64,000 bases of DNA from Spisula solida (lineage: Eukaryota; Mollusca; Bivalvia; Venerida; Mactridae): the NCBI GenBank assembly GCA_947247005.1, contig OX365962.1:10513201-10577200 (forward strand), written 5' to 3'. The position numbers and the translations under genes were made by a program. The notes under the pieces are model-generated. The model saw only the letters and a program-made list of their open reading frames with translations. It made no database searches and was not told the DNA's origin. Shown here in pieces: positions 55,301 through 57,286 of the stretch. How positions within the stretch are numbered: the first letter of the stretch is position 1; each line of letters begins with the position of its first letter.

Positions 55301-55873
55301 GTTATTGACACTCTTGTGTGTTGAATTTGTGCCATTTATATTTTGATCCACCATCTAGGATATTTATCAGCATGTGTAATGTGTTTCGTCGACTATGCTG
55401 TTGGGGTGTAGATTAATTTGTCTAGACATATACATGTGTTTATATATTCTTGATATTTTGTTCAATCACAGTACAGTATAATGTGCCTGCTATATTCACA
55501 TGCATGTATATGCTGAATTATGACATATTGACTATAAGCAACCCTTTCACAGAAATGGATTACATAAACTTAAGGTTTTTTTTATTAAATGTTTGTAGTA
55601 TAAAAGGCTTCATGCACGTTTTATGTGTTCCTTTTTTAGAGTAACTGTGCTTTGTTTAACTATATTATTTGTGATTTTAATTTCATAATTTTGTGGATTT
55701 CTTATTTATAAGCCTGGTTCTTCTTATACTTTCAGAACCCTCAGGGCCCACCACCCCCATATCCAGGATCAAGTAGTGCAGCATCTGGCTCTCATTTAGG
55801 GCCACCTCATGGACATGGGAAAAAGGGAAAAAATAGAAAAGGAAAAAATAACATAGAAATGGGGAAAATATGA
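13206..55873 (+). CDS. ADAM10: ADAM10-like transmembrane metalloprotease, 19 exons assembled (5' end missing)
   Basis: ADAM10/Kuzbanian proteases shed membrane proteins such as Notch and its ligands at the cell surface. Nineteen exons join in consistent phase to about 876 residues, numbered from C1 at 13208. The order is prodomain (1-224) with a cysteine-switch-like GTCAYA (about 159-164) and RKKR furin site; zinc protease with [12 protein letters not shown] (H411, E412, H415, H421) and Met-turn YIMYAS; disintegrin-like and Cys-rich modules; TM helix about 739-757; and a proline-rich, basic tail. Human ADAM10 is 748 residues, and the excess here is mostly tail. The signal-peptide exon is not identified: E1 opens with the last two bases of a split codon. 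All introns are GT-AG except 33629-34970 (AT-AC). Three exon borders are tandemly duplicated. Family identity is very secure; orthology to ADAM10 rather than ADAM17 rests on the [11 protein letters not shown] transmembrane exon and the [14 protein letters not shown] region. Confidence 0.95.
13355..13641. mobile_element. Diverged family D relative after E1
   Basis: tatgccttgacatctcctgg, gtagtgattgtcctgttcgt and the end ggggcataaaccttattgaa tgcagtcttgtt. It starts 14 bases beyond the E1 donor. Confidence 0.65.
13903..14042. mobile_element. 140-bp MITE with catgggtgaaagtt TIRs
   Basis: catgggtgaaagttttcagt and aactttcacccatg ends, with inner tattgatactgaattcagta. A larger relative with catgggtaaaagttg ends is at 41653-42016 and a partial one at 35246. 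Confidence 0.85.
14229..14620. mobile_element. Fold-back MITE, near-palindromic
   Basis: cagtgtagcaataccacatg and cacgtggtattgctacactg ends; most of its 392 bp is self-complementary. Flanks TTATT on both sides. Confidence 0.9.
14621..15830. other. Intron 1 (E1-E2) remainder
   Basis: A fragment tgagccagtctccaggaaaacctgc near 15196 is mirrored by gcaggttttcctggtgactg near 15782, marking an inverted-repeat element of about 620 bp (15190-15810). No coding signal. Confidence 0.6.
15831..15952 (+). CDS. ADAM10: ADAM10 exon E2: prodomain
   Basis: Acceptor ctgttttcag and donor CTGG|GTGAGT. It encodes [13 protein letters not shown], then an acidic/polar strand and FIYTGEVLG. This is the prodomain segment where human ADAM10 has LRMKRD...HIYTGHIYGE. 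Split codons on both sides join cleanly (R at the 5' side, G at the 3' side). Confidence 0.93.
15953..17419. other. Intron 2 (E2-E3) left part, nothing recognised
   Basis: AT-rich intronic DNA without clear repeats apart from short homopolymers. Confidence 0.5.
17420..17602 (+). mobile_element. Short retroposed insert with poly(A) and 12-bp target duplication
   Basis: The insert 17432-17590 ends with aaaataaaatataccaaaac and a poly(A) run. It is flanked by AAATCGTATATT on both sides (17420-17431 and 17591-17602). It looks like the 3' end of a polyadenylated transcript or a 5'-truncated LINE inserted by target-primed reverse transcription. Source not recognised. Confidence 0.8.
17603..17872 (+). 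mobile_element. MITE family B copy with 6-bp target duplication
   Basis: CAGTGGTGTCAATTTTCC to TTGACACCCCTG, flanked by exact TATATT (17597-17602 and 17873-17878). It inserted next to the poly(A) of the retroposed fragment at 17432. Confidence 0.9.
17882..18087 (+). mobile_element. MITE family A copy (internally shortened)
   Basis: CAGAGGTCCTACAG start and GAACGCCTG end, with the family core but lacking part of the 5' third. It abuts a family B copy on the left and the E3 acceptor region on the right. Confidence 0.8.
18114..18291 (+). CDS. ADAM10: ADAM10 exon E3: prodomain
   Basis: Acceptor ttttacag and donor AA|GTGAGT. It encodes [17 protein letters not shown], followed by the [12 protein letters not shown] segment and [13 protein letters not shown]. 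The family's prodomain equivalents are GSFSHGSVIDG and FHSVIYHEDDIN. A family A/B MITE pair sits just upstream of the acceptor (17603-18087), so the acceptor is only about 26 bases from transposon DNA. Confidence 0.94.
18483..18822. mobile_element. MITE with cagtgattttttttcc TIRs
   Basis: CAGTGATTTTTTTTTCC and GGAAAAAAATCACTG ends, ACTGA on both flanks. Inner repeats of aattgggaattttc. Confidence 0.83.
18960..19070. repeat. gcaaaatgcccaccagc inverted repeat
   Basis: gtattcatatgcaaaatgcc near 18961 and ggtgatatgaatac near 19050 face each other. The same arrangement, diverged, is at 430-530 (cacatgcaaagtgcccacca...agctagcaggtgggcaca). Confidence 0.65.
19374..19641 (+). mobile_element. MITE family B copy with 6-bp target duplication
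   Basis: CAGGGGTGTCAATTTTCC to TTGACACCCCTG; flanks ATAACT on both sides (19368-19373, 19642-19647). Confidence 0.92.
19691..19910. mobile_element. Family C repeat (agtcccctaccggtttt type), partial
   Basis: Left end agtcccctaccggttttt, then tctggatcctgacataactg and gggggcaataaggggattat. Other copies: 27868-28245 (split), 33695-34083 (reverse), 52944-53392, 57867-58108. Full copies end aaccggaggggacttctgta, the inverted form of the left end. Confidence 0.8.
20032..20298 (+). mobile_element. MITE family A copy
   Basis: CAGGGGTCCTATTATTCC to GTAGAAACCCTG, full length. Clear target duplication not seen. Its reverse-strand open frame is an element shadow. Confidence 0.85.
20540..20950. repeat. 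Degenerate ccttgaa-type repeat and fold-back half copy upstream of E4
   Basis: 20552-20598 matches one arm of the palindrome at 53818-53968 (tatcactac... caaaacaaacaaatat). The following bases carry scattered ccttgaaaa/ttgaatttgg units like the array at 25876-26280. No coding signal. Confidence 0.6.
20984..21107 (+). CDS. ADAM10: ADAM10 exon E4: cysteine-switch region of prodomain
   Basis: Acceptor attttcag and donor AAACGT|GTAAGT. It encodes a very basic stretch ([11 protein letters not shown]), then [11 protein letters not shown], whose Cys is the likely cysteine-switch residue that would hold the zinc in the latent enzyme. It ends MPQNRAKR in phase 0. The last about 12 exon bases plus the donor are the seed of the minisatellite that starts immediately downstream. 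Reading through the natural donor meets a stop (TAA) after 14 codons. Confidence 0.94.
21095..21935 (+). repeat. 34/68-bp minisatellite seeded on the E4 donor
   Basis: Starting in the last bases of E4 (gagctaaacgt|gtaagtatt), a unit of about 34 bp alternates two variants to give a 68-bp higher-order unit. It runs cleanly for about nine composite copies to about 21720, then degenerates to about 21935. Each unit keeps a copy of the exon end and a GTAAG-type donor core. Polarity is constant. Confidence 0.92.
22074..22268 (+). CDS. ADAM10: ADAM10 exon E5: furin site and start of protease domain
   Basis: Acceptor acttttag and donor AACGAT|GTAAGT. It encodes [17 protein letters not shown], then [10 protein letters not shown], a proprotein-convertase cleavage site. 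[17 protein letters not shown] follows, the mature N-terminal beta strand region (human NTCQLYIQTDHLFFKYY). Phase is 0 on both sides. The 3' end of this exon and its donor recur twice in the downstream intron (22336-22491). Confidence 0.95.
22222..22491 (+). repeat. Triplication of the E5 3' end, donor and early intron
   Basis: Copy 1 (22222-22335) is the real exon end and donor. Copy 2 (22336-22438) repeats it with about 11 bases deleted after the donor. Copy 3 (22439 to about 22491) is partial. Copies 1 and 2 keep AACGAT|GTAAGT; copy 3 has ATGATGTAAA. Confidence 0.92.
22770..23058 (+). mobile_element. Degenerate MITE family A copy
   Basis: Core ctgcactagaaagaatacac and aaaataaaaattatttgttg, with the terminal ttggcattaaattatgcctc. 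TIRs are decayed. Confidence 0.65.
23227..23373 (+). CDS. ADAM10: ADAM10 exon E6: protease domain
   Basis: Acceptor tttttcag and donor ACGAAG|GTTGGT (a weaker donor, T at +3). It encodes [20 protein letters not shown], the helix that follows the first strand, then a Tyr/Thr-rich segment and TFAVQKTK. It aligns with the AVIAQISSHVKAIDTIY region of the family. Exactly 49 codons, phase 0. Confidence 0.93.
23374..23859. other. Intron after E6 with a cgagcccgcttgcggtgagc repeat
   Basis: gtcgagcccgcttgcggtga near 23467 looks like the start of a dispersed repeat whose end I cannot place. No coding signal. Confidence 0.4.
23860..24093 (+). mobile_element. MITE family B copy with 6-bp target duplication
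   Basis: CAGGGGTGTCTTTTTTCC to TTAACACCCCTG; flanks ATGTAT on both sides (23854-23859, 24094-24099). Confidence 0.92.
24111..25441. repeat. Mobile element with internal 155-bp tandem units (copy 1)
   Basis: It starts tatacccccag and ends ctgggggtattcatca, so its ends are inverted (ATACCCCC/GGGGGTAT). Inside are about eight tandem units of roughly 155 bp with the core catgactgatcagtaccaag. Reverse-strand open frames here ([15 protein letters not shown]...) come from the satellite and are not genes. The second copy is at 34085-34900. Confidence 0.85.
25682..25868 (+). CDS. ADAM10: ADAM10 exon E7: protease domain
   Basis: Acceptor ttcttttag and donor AACT|GTAAGT. It begins GTG ATG ACA, which is an internal codon and not a start. 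It encodes the loop [14 protein letters not shown] and then [18 protein letters not shown] and LAWVGAAN, very close to the invariant [22 protein letters not shown] of ADAM10. A 28-31-bp minisatellite starts directly after the donor. Confidence 0.96.
25876..26280 (+). repeat. Minisatellite of about 28-31-bp units after E7
   Basis: Units of the type ccttgaaaagtccttgaatt plus either tagtgctg or tggttttaa alternate about thirteen times just after the E7 donor. A degenerate relative lies at 20620-20950 before E4. It looks like a mobile or shared satellite rather than an exon-derived one. Confidence 0.85.
26285..27033. other. Intron after E7, nothing recognised
   Basis: AT-rich, with traces of the ccttgaaaa family near 26510-26540. 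Confidence 0.5.
27034..27866. mobile_element. TIR element with tactgtattcctaga ends
   Basis: TACTGTATTCCTAGAAATGG and, inverted, TACTGTATTCCTAGATACTT. Subterminal gcgaa/ttcgc motifs. The open frames inside are short and unmatched. In the intron between E7 and E8. Confidence 0.87.
27868..28245. mobile_element. Family C repeat, partial and interrupted
   Basis: gtttgccctccgtccgtcag at 27869, an unrelated insert to about 28050, then gtccgtcagaaaatctggat to aaccggaaggggacttctat. Confidence 0.75.
28259..28525 (+). mobile_element. MITE family B copy ending just before E8
   Basis: CAGGAGTGTAAATATTCC to TTGACAGCCCTTT; flanks GTAAAT (28253-28258, 28526-28531). It ends 32 bases before the E8 acceptor. 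Confidence 0.85.
28558..28730 (+). CDS. ADAM10: ADAM10 exon E8: catalytic zinc site
   Basis: Acceptor actttgtag and donor TCTCCT|GTAAGT. It encodes [12 protein letters not shown], then [11 protein letters not shown] and [17 protein letters not shown]. Two zinc histidines and the catalytic Glu of HExxHxxGxxH are here (residues 411, 412, 415). The third histidine is the first codon of the next exon. The active site is intact. Confidence 0.97.
28799..28910 (+). mobile_element. Truncated MITE family B copy
   Basis: CAGGGGTGTCAATATGCC followed by about 90 bases of core, then unrelated DNA. 69 bases after the E8 donor. Confidence 0.7.
28974..29762. mobile_element. Element with agctcatctga / caggtgagc ends and internal 180-bp repeats
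   Basis: Three to four internal units (gctttgaaactttcaacact, then ccataactctgatctgca) lie between an agctcatctgattttt start and a ctcaggtgagcaatct end. Located in the intron between E8 and E9. Confidence 0.7.
29849..30044 (+). CDS. ADAM10: ADAM10 exon E9: third zinc ligand and Met-turn
   Basis: Acceptor ctttgcag and donor GAAA|GTAAGA. It opens with [13 protein letters not shown], giving the third zinc histidine (421). [20 protein letters not shown] follows; the Met under the zinc is about residue 444. The exon ends in the helix [10 protein letters not shown]...NNCFE that closes the protease domain. A short direct-repeat array follows at 30078-30207. Confidence 0.97.
30078..30207. repeat. Short tandem repeat (cccttcaaatatgttaacg), about six copies
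   Basis: Units of about 19-21 bp follow the E9 donor by 33 bases. One unit is deleted. No splice site is duplicated. Confidence 0.8.
30214..30290 (+). mobile_element. tRNA-like SINE head of a third type
   Basis: ataacatagtggtagaatg (A box) and cttgggttgatcct (B box) within about 75 bases. No long body before the poly(T) insertion at 30310. Confidence 0.65.
30295..30347 (-). repeat. Poly(T) tract between 15-bp direct repeats
   Basis: tttgaaagttataat occurs at 30295-30309 and 30333-30347, with only 23 T in between. This is consistent with a poly(A)-only retroinsertion on the minus strand. Confidence 0.8.
30691..30841 (+). CDS. ADAM10: ADAM10 exon E10: disintegrin-like domain, first half
   Basis: Acceptor attaccag and donor TGCAG|GTTTGT. 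It encodes [19 protein letters not shown], then a Cys-rich run DCDDQCC and ends GAAVCS. This is the usual start of the disintegrin module (CGNGxVExGEECDCG). Transposon DNA of family A starts only 17 bases beyond the donor. Confidence 0.96.
30859..31366 (+). mobile_element. MITE family A copy interrupted by another family A copy
   Basis: The outer copy starts CAGGGGTCCTACTG at 30859 and resumes at 31209. A complete family A copy (30942-31208, CAGGGGTTCTACAC to GTAGAACCCCTG) is inserted in its aataaaag^ttatttg core. Flanks TAAAAG and TATAAG fit a 6-bp target duplication with one change. Confidence 0.85.
31395..32438 (+). mobile_element. MITE family A copy interrupted by a hAT-like element
   Basis: The core starts gatgcactagaaagaatg (5' TIR lost) and is split at cactagaaac^ by the insertion 31548-32378. 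It resumes agactagcaaatc and ends GTAGAACCCCTG. Confidence 0.85.
31548..32378. mobile_element. Non-autonomous hAT-like element with 8-bp target duplication
   Basis: TIRs TAAGGGTGTAACGATA and, inverted, CAGGGGTGTAACGATA. The flanks are an exact CTAGAAAC at 31540-31547 and 32379-32386. An 8-bp duplication with CAGGGGTGTAACG-type ends is typical of hAT transposons. Open frames inside (about 31727-32029) are short and show no transposase motif. Confidence 0.9.
32589..33382. mobile_element. TIR element with cagggttcccac ends and gtcagggaaaagtcagggaa motifs
   Basis: CAGGGTTCCCACGGTCAGGG and the inverted ATGGGAACCCTG; TGTTG on both flanks. About 794 bp, in the intron before E11. Confidence 0.87.
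33521..33628 (+). CDS. ADAM10: ADAM10 exon E11: disintegrin loop, followed by an AT-AC intron
   Basis: Acceptor ttttccag. It encodes [16 protein letters not shown], then [15 protein letters not shown]. The last piece replaces the disintegrin loop (human KCRDDSDCAREGIC). No usable GT follows the end of homology. The sequence there is ATATCCTTT, the U12-type AT-AC donor consensus. Joining 33628 to 34971 restores a Ser codon and continues the family alignment. Confidence 0.93.
33695..34083 (-). mobile_element. Family C repeat, reverse orientation, inside the AT-AC intron
   Basis: From gaattgcaagcaatacagaa to ggacggagggcaaacctata, two tandem partial bodies. It contains GTTGCCATAGCAAC at 33756-33769. 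Confidence 0.8.
34085..34900. repeat. Mobile element with internal 155-bp tandem units (copy 2)
   Basis: About five units of the same 155-bp repeat as at 24111, same orientation, ending with agggggtattcatcac and ttcagtgatatttcttgttc as in copy 1. It lies inside the AT-AC intron, ending about 50 bases before the branch site. Confidence 0.85.
34971..35055 (+). CDS. ADAM10: ADAM10 exon E12: disintegrin/Cys-rich junction
   Basis: The acceptor is AC, not AG: the intron ends tttattac. The donor is AATGGA|GTAAGT. It encodes [18 protein letters not shown] and DFGFVCKNG, aligning with GFTALCPASDPKPNFTDC...QVCINGQC of human ADAM10. It has 28 full codons after the base that completes Ser572. Confidence 0.92.
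35494..35602 (+). CDS. ADAM10: ADAM10 exon E13: Cys-rich domain
   Basis: Acceptor atttacag and donor AGTC|GTAAGT. It encodes [17 protein letters not shown], then a Lys/Thr-rich loop and ERLCQLGCS. It corresponds to the AGSICEKYGLEEC...CHVCC segment. Cysteine spacing is conserved. Confidence 0.94.
35641..36142. mobile_element. Fold-back MITE with tagagct ends
   Basis: tagagctagcattgattcga and catatcaacgattctgatat are mirrored by gatatatcgaaatcgttgat and tcaatgacagctcta. It starts 39 bases after the E13 donor. Confidence 0.87.
36504..36953 (+). repeat. 50-bp tandem repeat, nine copies
   Basis: The unit cagatgcatgcaatacttgg continues with gttgaatatgctcatgttat and tcaggacata. It is repeated nine times between E13 and E14, with few substitutions. 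It is intronic and does not overlap an exon. Confidence 0.92.
36990..37130 (+). repeat. ggacagg...caagcac repeat just upstream of E14
   Basis: cggacagggaaggtagcact, caacagaaacacccaagcac and following bases match 60190-60310 (cggacaggaaacgcagtgct). Shared dispersed repeat; not coding. Confidence 0.65.
37183..37338 (+). CDS. ADAM10: ADAM10 exon E14: Cys-rich domain
   Basis: Acceptor tttttgtag and donor CCCCAG|GTAAGC. It encodes [20 protein letters not shown], then a helix-like charged region ([12 protein letters not shown]) and VQLAPG. Human ADAM10 is shorter here and ends TLQPGSPC, so this variable loop is enlarged. The last base G joins GT of E15 to give Gly689. Confidence 0.9.
37471..38155 (+). 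repeat. 87-bp tandem array duplicating the E15 acceptor and exon start
   Basis: About eight units of 87 bp; the last one is E15 itself. Each has a pyrimidine-poor tatcatgtttatag acceptor followed by the sequence for [17 protein letters not shown] and a link [12 protein letters not shown]. One unit (about 37640) lacks about 14 bases. A TGA interrupts the frame at 37689-37691; downstream of it the frame is open to the end of the exon and beyond. Units 6-8 are essentially identical, so the expansion is recent. Confidence 0.93.
38101..38240 (+). CDS. ADAM10: ADAM10 exon E15: membrane-proximal Cys-rich segment, last copy of an 87-bp array
   Basis: Acceptor gtttatag and donor ATTGTG|GTAAGT. It encodes [17 protein letters not shown], then [17 protein letters not shown] and NWIV, nearly identical in pattern to human GSPCNDFRGYCDVFMRC. 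The acceptor and the first about 50 exon bases are repeated upstream about seven times with an 87-bp period. The upstream acceptors at 37753, 37840, 37927 and 38014 are in the same frame and open, so alternative, longer forms of this exon are possible. I chose 38101 because it gives the family-length product. Confidence 0.93.
38271..38482. mobile_element. MITE with tactgtaaacc TIRs after E15
   Basis: TACTGTAAACCAATTTACTT and inverted TTACTGTAAACCTAGAAACT; it starts 30 bases past the E15 donor. Same style as 27034-27866. Confidence 0.85.
38487..38640 (+). mobile_element. Truncated MITE family A copy
   Basis: aaggatcctacaaatctgga, then aaggaacttttctgctaaaa and acaaagttatgaccatttga. The 3' half is absent. 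Confidence 0.6.
38641..39149. other. Intron between E15 and E16
   Basis: A loose repeat of about 60 bp (ctttatggccaagggaggtaatttatg) occurs three to four times at 38960-39125, just before the E16 acceptor. Confidence 0.5.
39150..39350 (+). CDS. ADAM10: ADAM10 exon E16: transmembrane helix and start of cytoplasmic tail
   Basis: Acceptor atgattgcag and donor CCACAG|GTATGT. It encodes [20 protein letters not shown], then [29 protein letters not shown] and a Pro/Gln-rich end. [10 protein letters not shown] and VHTPSSNPK are diagnostic for ADAM10. The RRRR cluster matches the basic juxtamembrane signal in the family. 67 codons, phase 0. Confidence 0.96.
39351..40810. other. Intron between E16 and E17
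   Basis: Apart from the family D copy, AT-rich DNA without recognised features. Confidence 0.5.
39882..40107. mobile_element. Family D repeat, 5'-truncated
   Basis: It begins within the cgtccctccgtcctggttaa part and runs to the gcagtcttgttt end; nearly identical to 6707-6990. In the intron after E16. Confidence 0.85.
40811..40858 (+). CDS. ADAM10: ADAM10 exon E17: small cytoplasmic-tail exon (possibly alternative)
   Basis: Acceptor attgattag and donor GGCCGG|GTAAGG. Sixteen codons, phase 0 on both sides: [16 protein letters not shown], highly charged and coil-like. Because it is 3n in length with phase-0 borders it could be skipped without a frameshift. Support is splice signals, phase and coding character only; I do not know a family match. 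Confidence 0.65.
40868..40881. promoter_or_regulatory. X-box-like palindrome after E17
   Basis: GTTGCTATGGCAAC matches the RFX-factor X-box half-site palindrome. It lies ten bases past the E17 donor. Functional meaning is untested. Confidence 0.35.
41145..41455. repeat. About 118-bp repeat with ATTGGTTG/CAACCAAT hairpins
   Basis: Three to four copies each contain an inverted pair ATTGGTTG...CAACCAAT around a TTTAAAAAT centre, giving potential hairpins and paired CCAAT boxes. Located in the intron after E17. Confidence 0.75.
41653..42016. mobile_element. TIR element with about 75-bp internal repeats
   Basis: catgggtaaaagttgtcagg and aacttttacccatg ends enclose four to five units of ttttatagtgtccaaaaatg and ggctattttctttat. 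Confidence 0.83.
42017..43204. other. Tail intron, nothing recognised
   Basis: AT-rich. A weak duplicated phrase (ttggtgatattccacaaaat / tttggcataattccacaaaa) near 42570 and 42723 suggests an old tandem of about 150 bp. Confidence 0.45.
43205..43580. mobile_element. Two adjacent fold-back units with gtaactgtatcattga ends
   Basis: 43213-43325 and 43445-43575 each have ggtaactgtatcattga and its mirror tgatacagttacctgtggtg around an AT-rich loop. The linker gatgcaactataacatagta is duplicated too. Relatives at 4489-4530 and 55985-56560. Confidence 0.8.
43756..44023 (+). mobile_element. MITE family A copy with 6-bp target duplication
   Basis: CAGGGGTCCTATAATTCC to AAGGACCCCTG, flanked by exact AATAAT (43750-43755 and 44024-44029). 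About 268 bp, one of the best delimited copies. Confidence 0.9.
44030..45014. other. Tail intron with a gatgaaacgtcg tail-like motif
   Basis: ctggatgaagtcttgatgat followed by gaaacgtcgctattattaaa near 44519. This resembles the end of a retroelement or a decayed hammerhead core. Nothing else recognised. Confidence 0.35.
45015..45317 (+). mobile_element. MITE family A copy
   Basis: CAGGGGTCCTACAAATAC to TTGTAGGACCCCTG, with long TIR identity (AGGGGTCCTAC/GTAGGACCCCT). Confidence 0.87.
45318..46218. other. Tail intron upstream of the candidate exon at 46219
   Basis: AT-rich; a roughly 80-bp duplicated phrase at 45975-46140. Confidence 0.45.
46219..46248 (+). CDS. ADAM10: Candidate alternative terminal/poison exon of ADAM10 tail
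   Basis: Acceptor tttgttatag is followed by nine phase-0 codons, GKNDAFSNL, and a TAA that is immediately followed by GTAAGC. If included after E17 or E16 the protein would end here with a short tail lacking the PPPPY exon. It could also be a chance splice-like site. Nothing else in the sequence decides between these. Confidence 0.35.
   Translation, partial: GKNDAFSNL
46421..46530. repeat. Short repeat of ggaagccatcttgatattta units
   Basis: About five copies of a 22-24-bp unit, drifting to gcagccatctttatttt. At 45975-46140 a separate roughly 80-bp unit (gatgtatccattgacaagcag) is repeated about 2.5 times. Confidence 0.7.
46710..47130. repeat. 27-bp minisatellite open on both strands
   Basis: About fifteen units of tgtctgtggctgacacgccc plus atttcta. 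Because 27 is a multiple of three, both strands show long open frames (MSVADTPIS on plus, MGVSATDIE on minus). No start context, splice signals or family match; best read as an intronic satellite. Confidence 0.9.
47166..47727. other. Tail intron, nothing recognised
   Basis: AT-rich DNA with only short open frames. Confidence 0.45.
47731..48147. mobile_element. PIF/Harbinger-like MITE with TAA duplication
   Basis: GGCCAGAGTTTTTTAATTTT, then gttactcggaca, mirrored by tgtccgagtaacgaaaaata and aagaactctggcc: TIRs of about 35 bp. TAA lies on both sides (47728-47730, 48148-48150), fitting the 3-bp TWA target of Harbinger elements. Confidence 0.88.
48363..48513. mobile_element. 150-bp MITE with caggcctcaa TIRs
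   Basis: caggcctcaacaaatatttt and cattgaggcctg, with inner cgtcctgcaata/ tgtgcaggac. Confidence 0.75.
48514..49179. other. Tail intron with an unmatched 68-codon open frame
   Basis: 48939-49145 is less AT-rich than its surroundings and open ([20 protein letters not shown]...). No splice sites in a useful phase and no family I recognise. Could be an old repeat or a lineage-specific exon. Confidence 0.3.
49180..49450. repeat. Degenerate ctttaaaggtcaattgcaac repeat
   Basis: Loose repeats of ctttaaaggtca and ctttcaaggtc spaced by about 20-45 bases. No gene signal. Confidence 0.5.
49484..49701. mobile_element. Fold-back MITE with tataactctaacgc ends
   Basis: tataactctaacgcgataaa and tgcaatttatggcgttgaag+ttata ends; inner aaaaacaaacacaa/ttgtgtttgttttt. 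Confidence 0.85.
50058..50290. repeat. 37-bp tandem repeat, about six copies
   Basis: The unit tggctatacacagggtgttt continues cagaaaggtgtttaatg. It lies in the tail intron upstream of E18. Confidence 0.88.
50399..50683 (+). mobile_element. MITE family A copy, directly followed by a family B copy
   Basis: CAGGAGTCCTATAATTC to GTAGGACCCCTG. Its right flank TAGTAT is the target duplication of the adjacent family B copy at 50690. Confidence 0.87.
50690..50957 (+). mobile_element. MITE family B copy with 6-bp target duplication
   Basis: CATGGGTGTCAATATTCC to TTGACACCCCTG; flanks TAGTAT on both sides (50684-50689, 50958-50963). Confidence 0.92.
51040..51078 (+). CDS. ADAM10: ADAM10 exon E18: small cytoplasmic-tail exon
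   Basis: Acceptor ataatacag and donor ATACAG|GTAACA. Thirteen codons, phase 0 on both sides: [13 protein letters not shown]. Like E17 it is a 3n cassette that could be included or skipped. Support is phase, splice signals and reading into the next exon [11 protein letters not shown]. Confidence 0.6.
51139..51382. mobile_element. MITE with tcgctggcttagaa TIRs (copy 1)
   Basis: cgctggcttagaaattagaa and gcaattctaagccagcga. The second copy is at 57287-57506 with the same core (actgtctgaaaactactctt, gaagcgccttgagatgcaga). Confidence 0.88.
51383..52943. other. Last intron, left part
   Basis: Contains the ggggtttcatta/taatgaaacccc element (51761-51931) and a duplicated phrase agacaatgaattgagctatc (52609 and 52808). 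No coding signal. Confidence 0.5.
52944..53392. mobile_element. Family C repeat, near full length
   Basis: Inverted ends ttagtcccctaccggttttt and aaaccggaggggacttctgt. The body is partly duplicated. X-box-like GTTGCTATGGCGAC at 53152-53165. Confidence 0.85.
53818..53968. mobile_element. Near-perfect 150-bp palindrome
   Basis: tatttgtttgtttttattga and atatctcatcgtgtagtgat are mirrored by atcactacaagatgagatat and tcaatcaaaacaaacaaata, around a gcgcgtagcgcg centre. A single arm is also at 20552-20598. Confidence 0.88.
53969..55735. other. Last intron, right part
   Basis: Around 54265-54330 ggcggagcttatatcagtca faces tgactgatatagg, an inverted repeat likely linked to the palindrome at 53818. 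The remainder is AT-rich. Confidence 0.5.
55736..55873 (+). CDS. ADAM10: ADAM10 exon E19: C-terminal exon with PPPPY and basic tail
   Basis: Acceptor atactttcag, stop TGA at 55871-55873. It encodes [20 protein letters not shown], then [16 protein letters not shown] and ends NNIEMGKI. The proline run holds a PPxY motif (a WW-domain ligand of the Nedd4 type) and SH3-type prolines. A Lys-rich C terminus follows. Proline-rich tails that bind SH3 partners are known for ADAM10; this exact tail is not one I recognise. Confidence 0.8.
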   Translation, partial: NPQGPPPPYPGSSSAASGSHLGPPHGHGKKGKNRKGKNNIEMGKI

Positions 55874-57286
55874 AGTCATAATTCTTAGTTTTTATACAGT
55901 TTTTTTCATGTGTGTTTTTGTATTACTGAATGTCTGCTGGATTTTGTAGGGAAGTTGTCTGTTTTCTATGGAATATCTGTAATCACAGGTTACTGTTTCA
56001 TTGATACAGAGTAAAAAAAATATTTGATATAATTCATGTTATCTTAGAAAGGTGCATTTGTACTAAAGTGGTCAGATTTGCATAGTTTCAAAAACAATAA
56101 TTTGCTTTTCGTTATCTTCATAAAGTAATTACATTCATAGACAACATCGTTAGAACTACTTCCATGCAAAATCCCATCGAAATTAATCATCTAGTTAAAA
56201 AGTTATACCATAAAATGTATGCCCGATGTCTTAATCACAGAGGTGCATTCAATAGAAACGACAAAATGAATGCTATTCTAAACAAGAAAAAAAGGGATTT
56301 CACGCCCTATGGGTTTATTTTCTTATTTATGGACGGATTTTTAAAATATTGATATCAAATTAAAGACGAAGCTCTCTAGTTTCGGATTATGTAATACTAT
56401 TTAAAATAACACCAGTATTAATGAAATGTTTATTAAAAACAAACTGCACCTCAGTGACGGTGTAGTCAATCTCCAATGTTATGAACCTTTCTAAGATATT
56501 ATAATTTTTATAAAAAAATTGTTTTGTTTATTCTTTATTAATGATACAGTTATCTATGTCTGTAATAACATTTTGAATAAGATGAAATTGGTGGTAATTG
56601 TCTTCATACTGTGTCGTTCTTGTTACATGTTTCTTCTACTCGCTAATACACTGTAAAAGCAACAGATATTTACACTGTTTGATGAAATTGACCTGTGACA
56701 TTATACATTGTAGTATTTTATCCTTCACTTCCGACAAAATAACACGTACAGTACTTAATTTCTATTCTACGCAACTGAGAAGTTCTGAATCAATAAAATA
56801 ATCTAATCGAAACAAGGGTTACAATTAAAAAATACTAGTAGCTACGAAGAAGATGACAAAACTTAATCCGTTTCAGGTCAATTTTGTCAAATTATAAAGG
56901 TGTTTTTAACCTTGACTTGTTTTAGAATTTTGATTTTGGTCCGAAAATATTTGTGAATAAACTTTGAAGTCGTCGTATCTAGATTAAGATACGAAATGTC
57001 GTGTTTTATGGTTGACCCGTTTAGTTTAGGTACTTGTTCTTTTTGATAGGAAAATATTTTGAACAAAGATTGTCTATTTTGTTTTTGAAATTGTATTGTA
57101 TTATAATAAAGTGTGTATTTGTGAATAATGTATACATCAGGCAGTGTCTGGTAAGTGTTTGTATCATGCTAATATAATTTGTGTTGATATCCCAATGATG
57201 AAACGTACCCCCACCCACCTATCATCATGTGTTAAATGATACAGAGGTATTCATGTTTGAAAAATACATGTTTCAGAAATACATGT
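55874..57286 (+). other. ADAM10 3' UTR and downstream DNA
   Basis: AT-rich and non-coding. Possible poly(A) signals are AATAAA at about 56788 and 57105; I cannot decide which is used. It contains scattered pieces of the gtaactgtatcattga fold-back family (55985-56015 and near 56540). The 56164-56352 open frame is not convincing. Confidence 0.5.

Noticed and set aside
56164..56352. Small gene downstream of ADAM10
   Set aside because: AT-rich open frame in the likely 3' UTR, without a recognised domain or splice signals.
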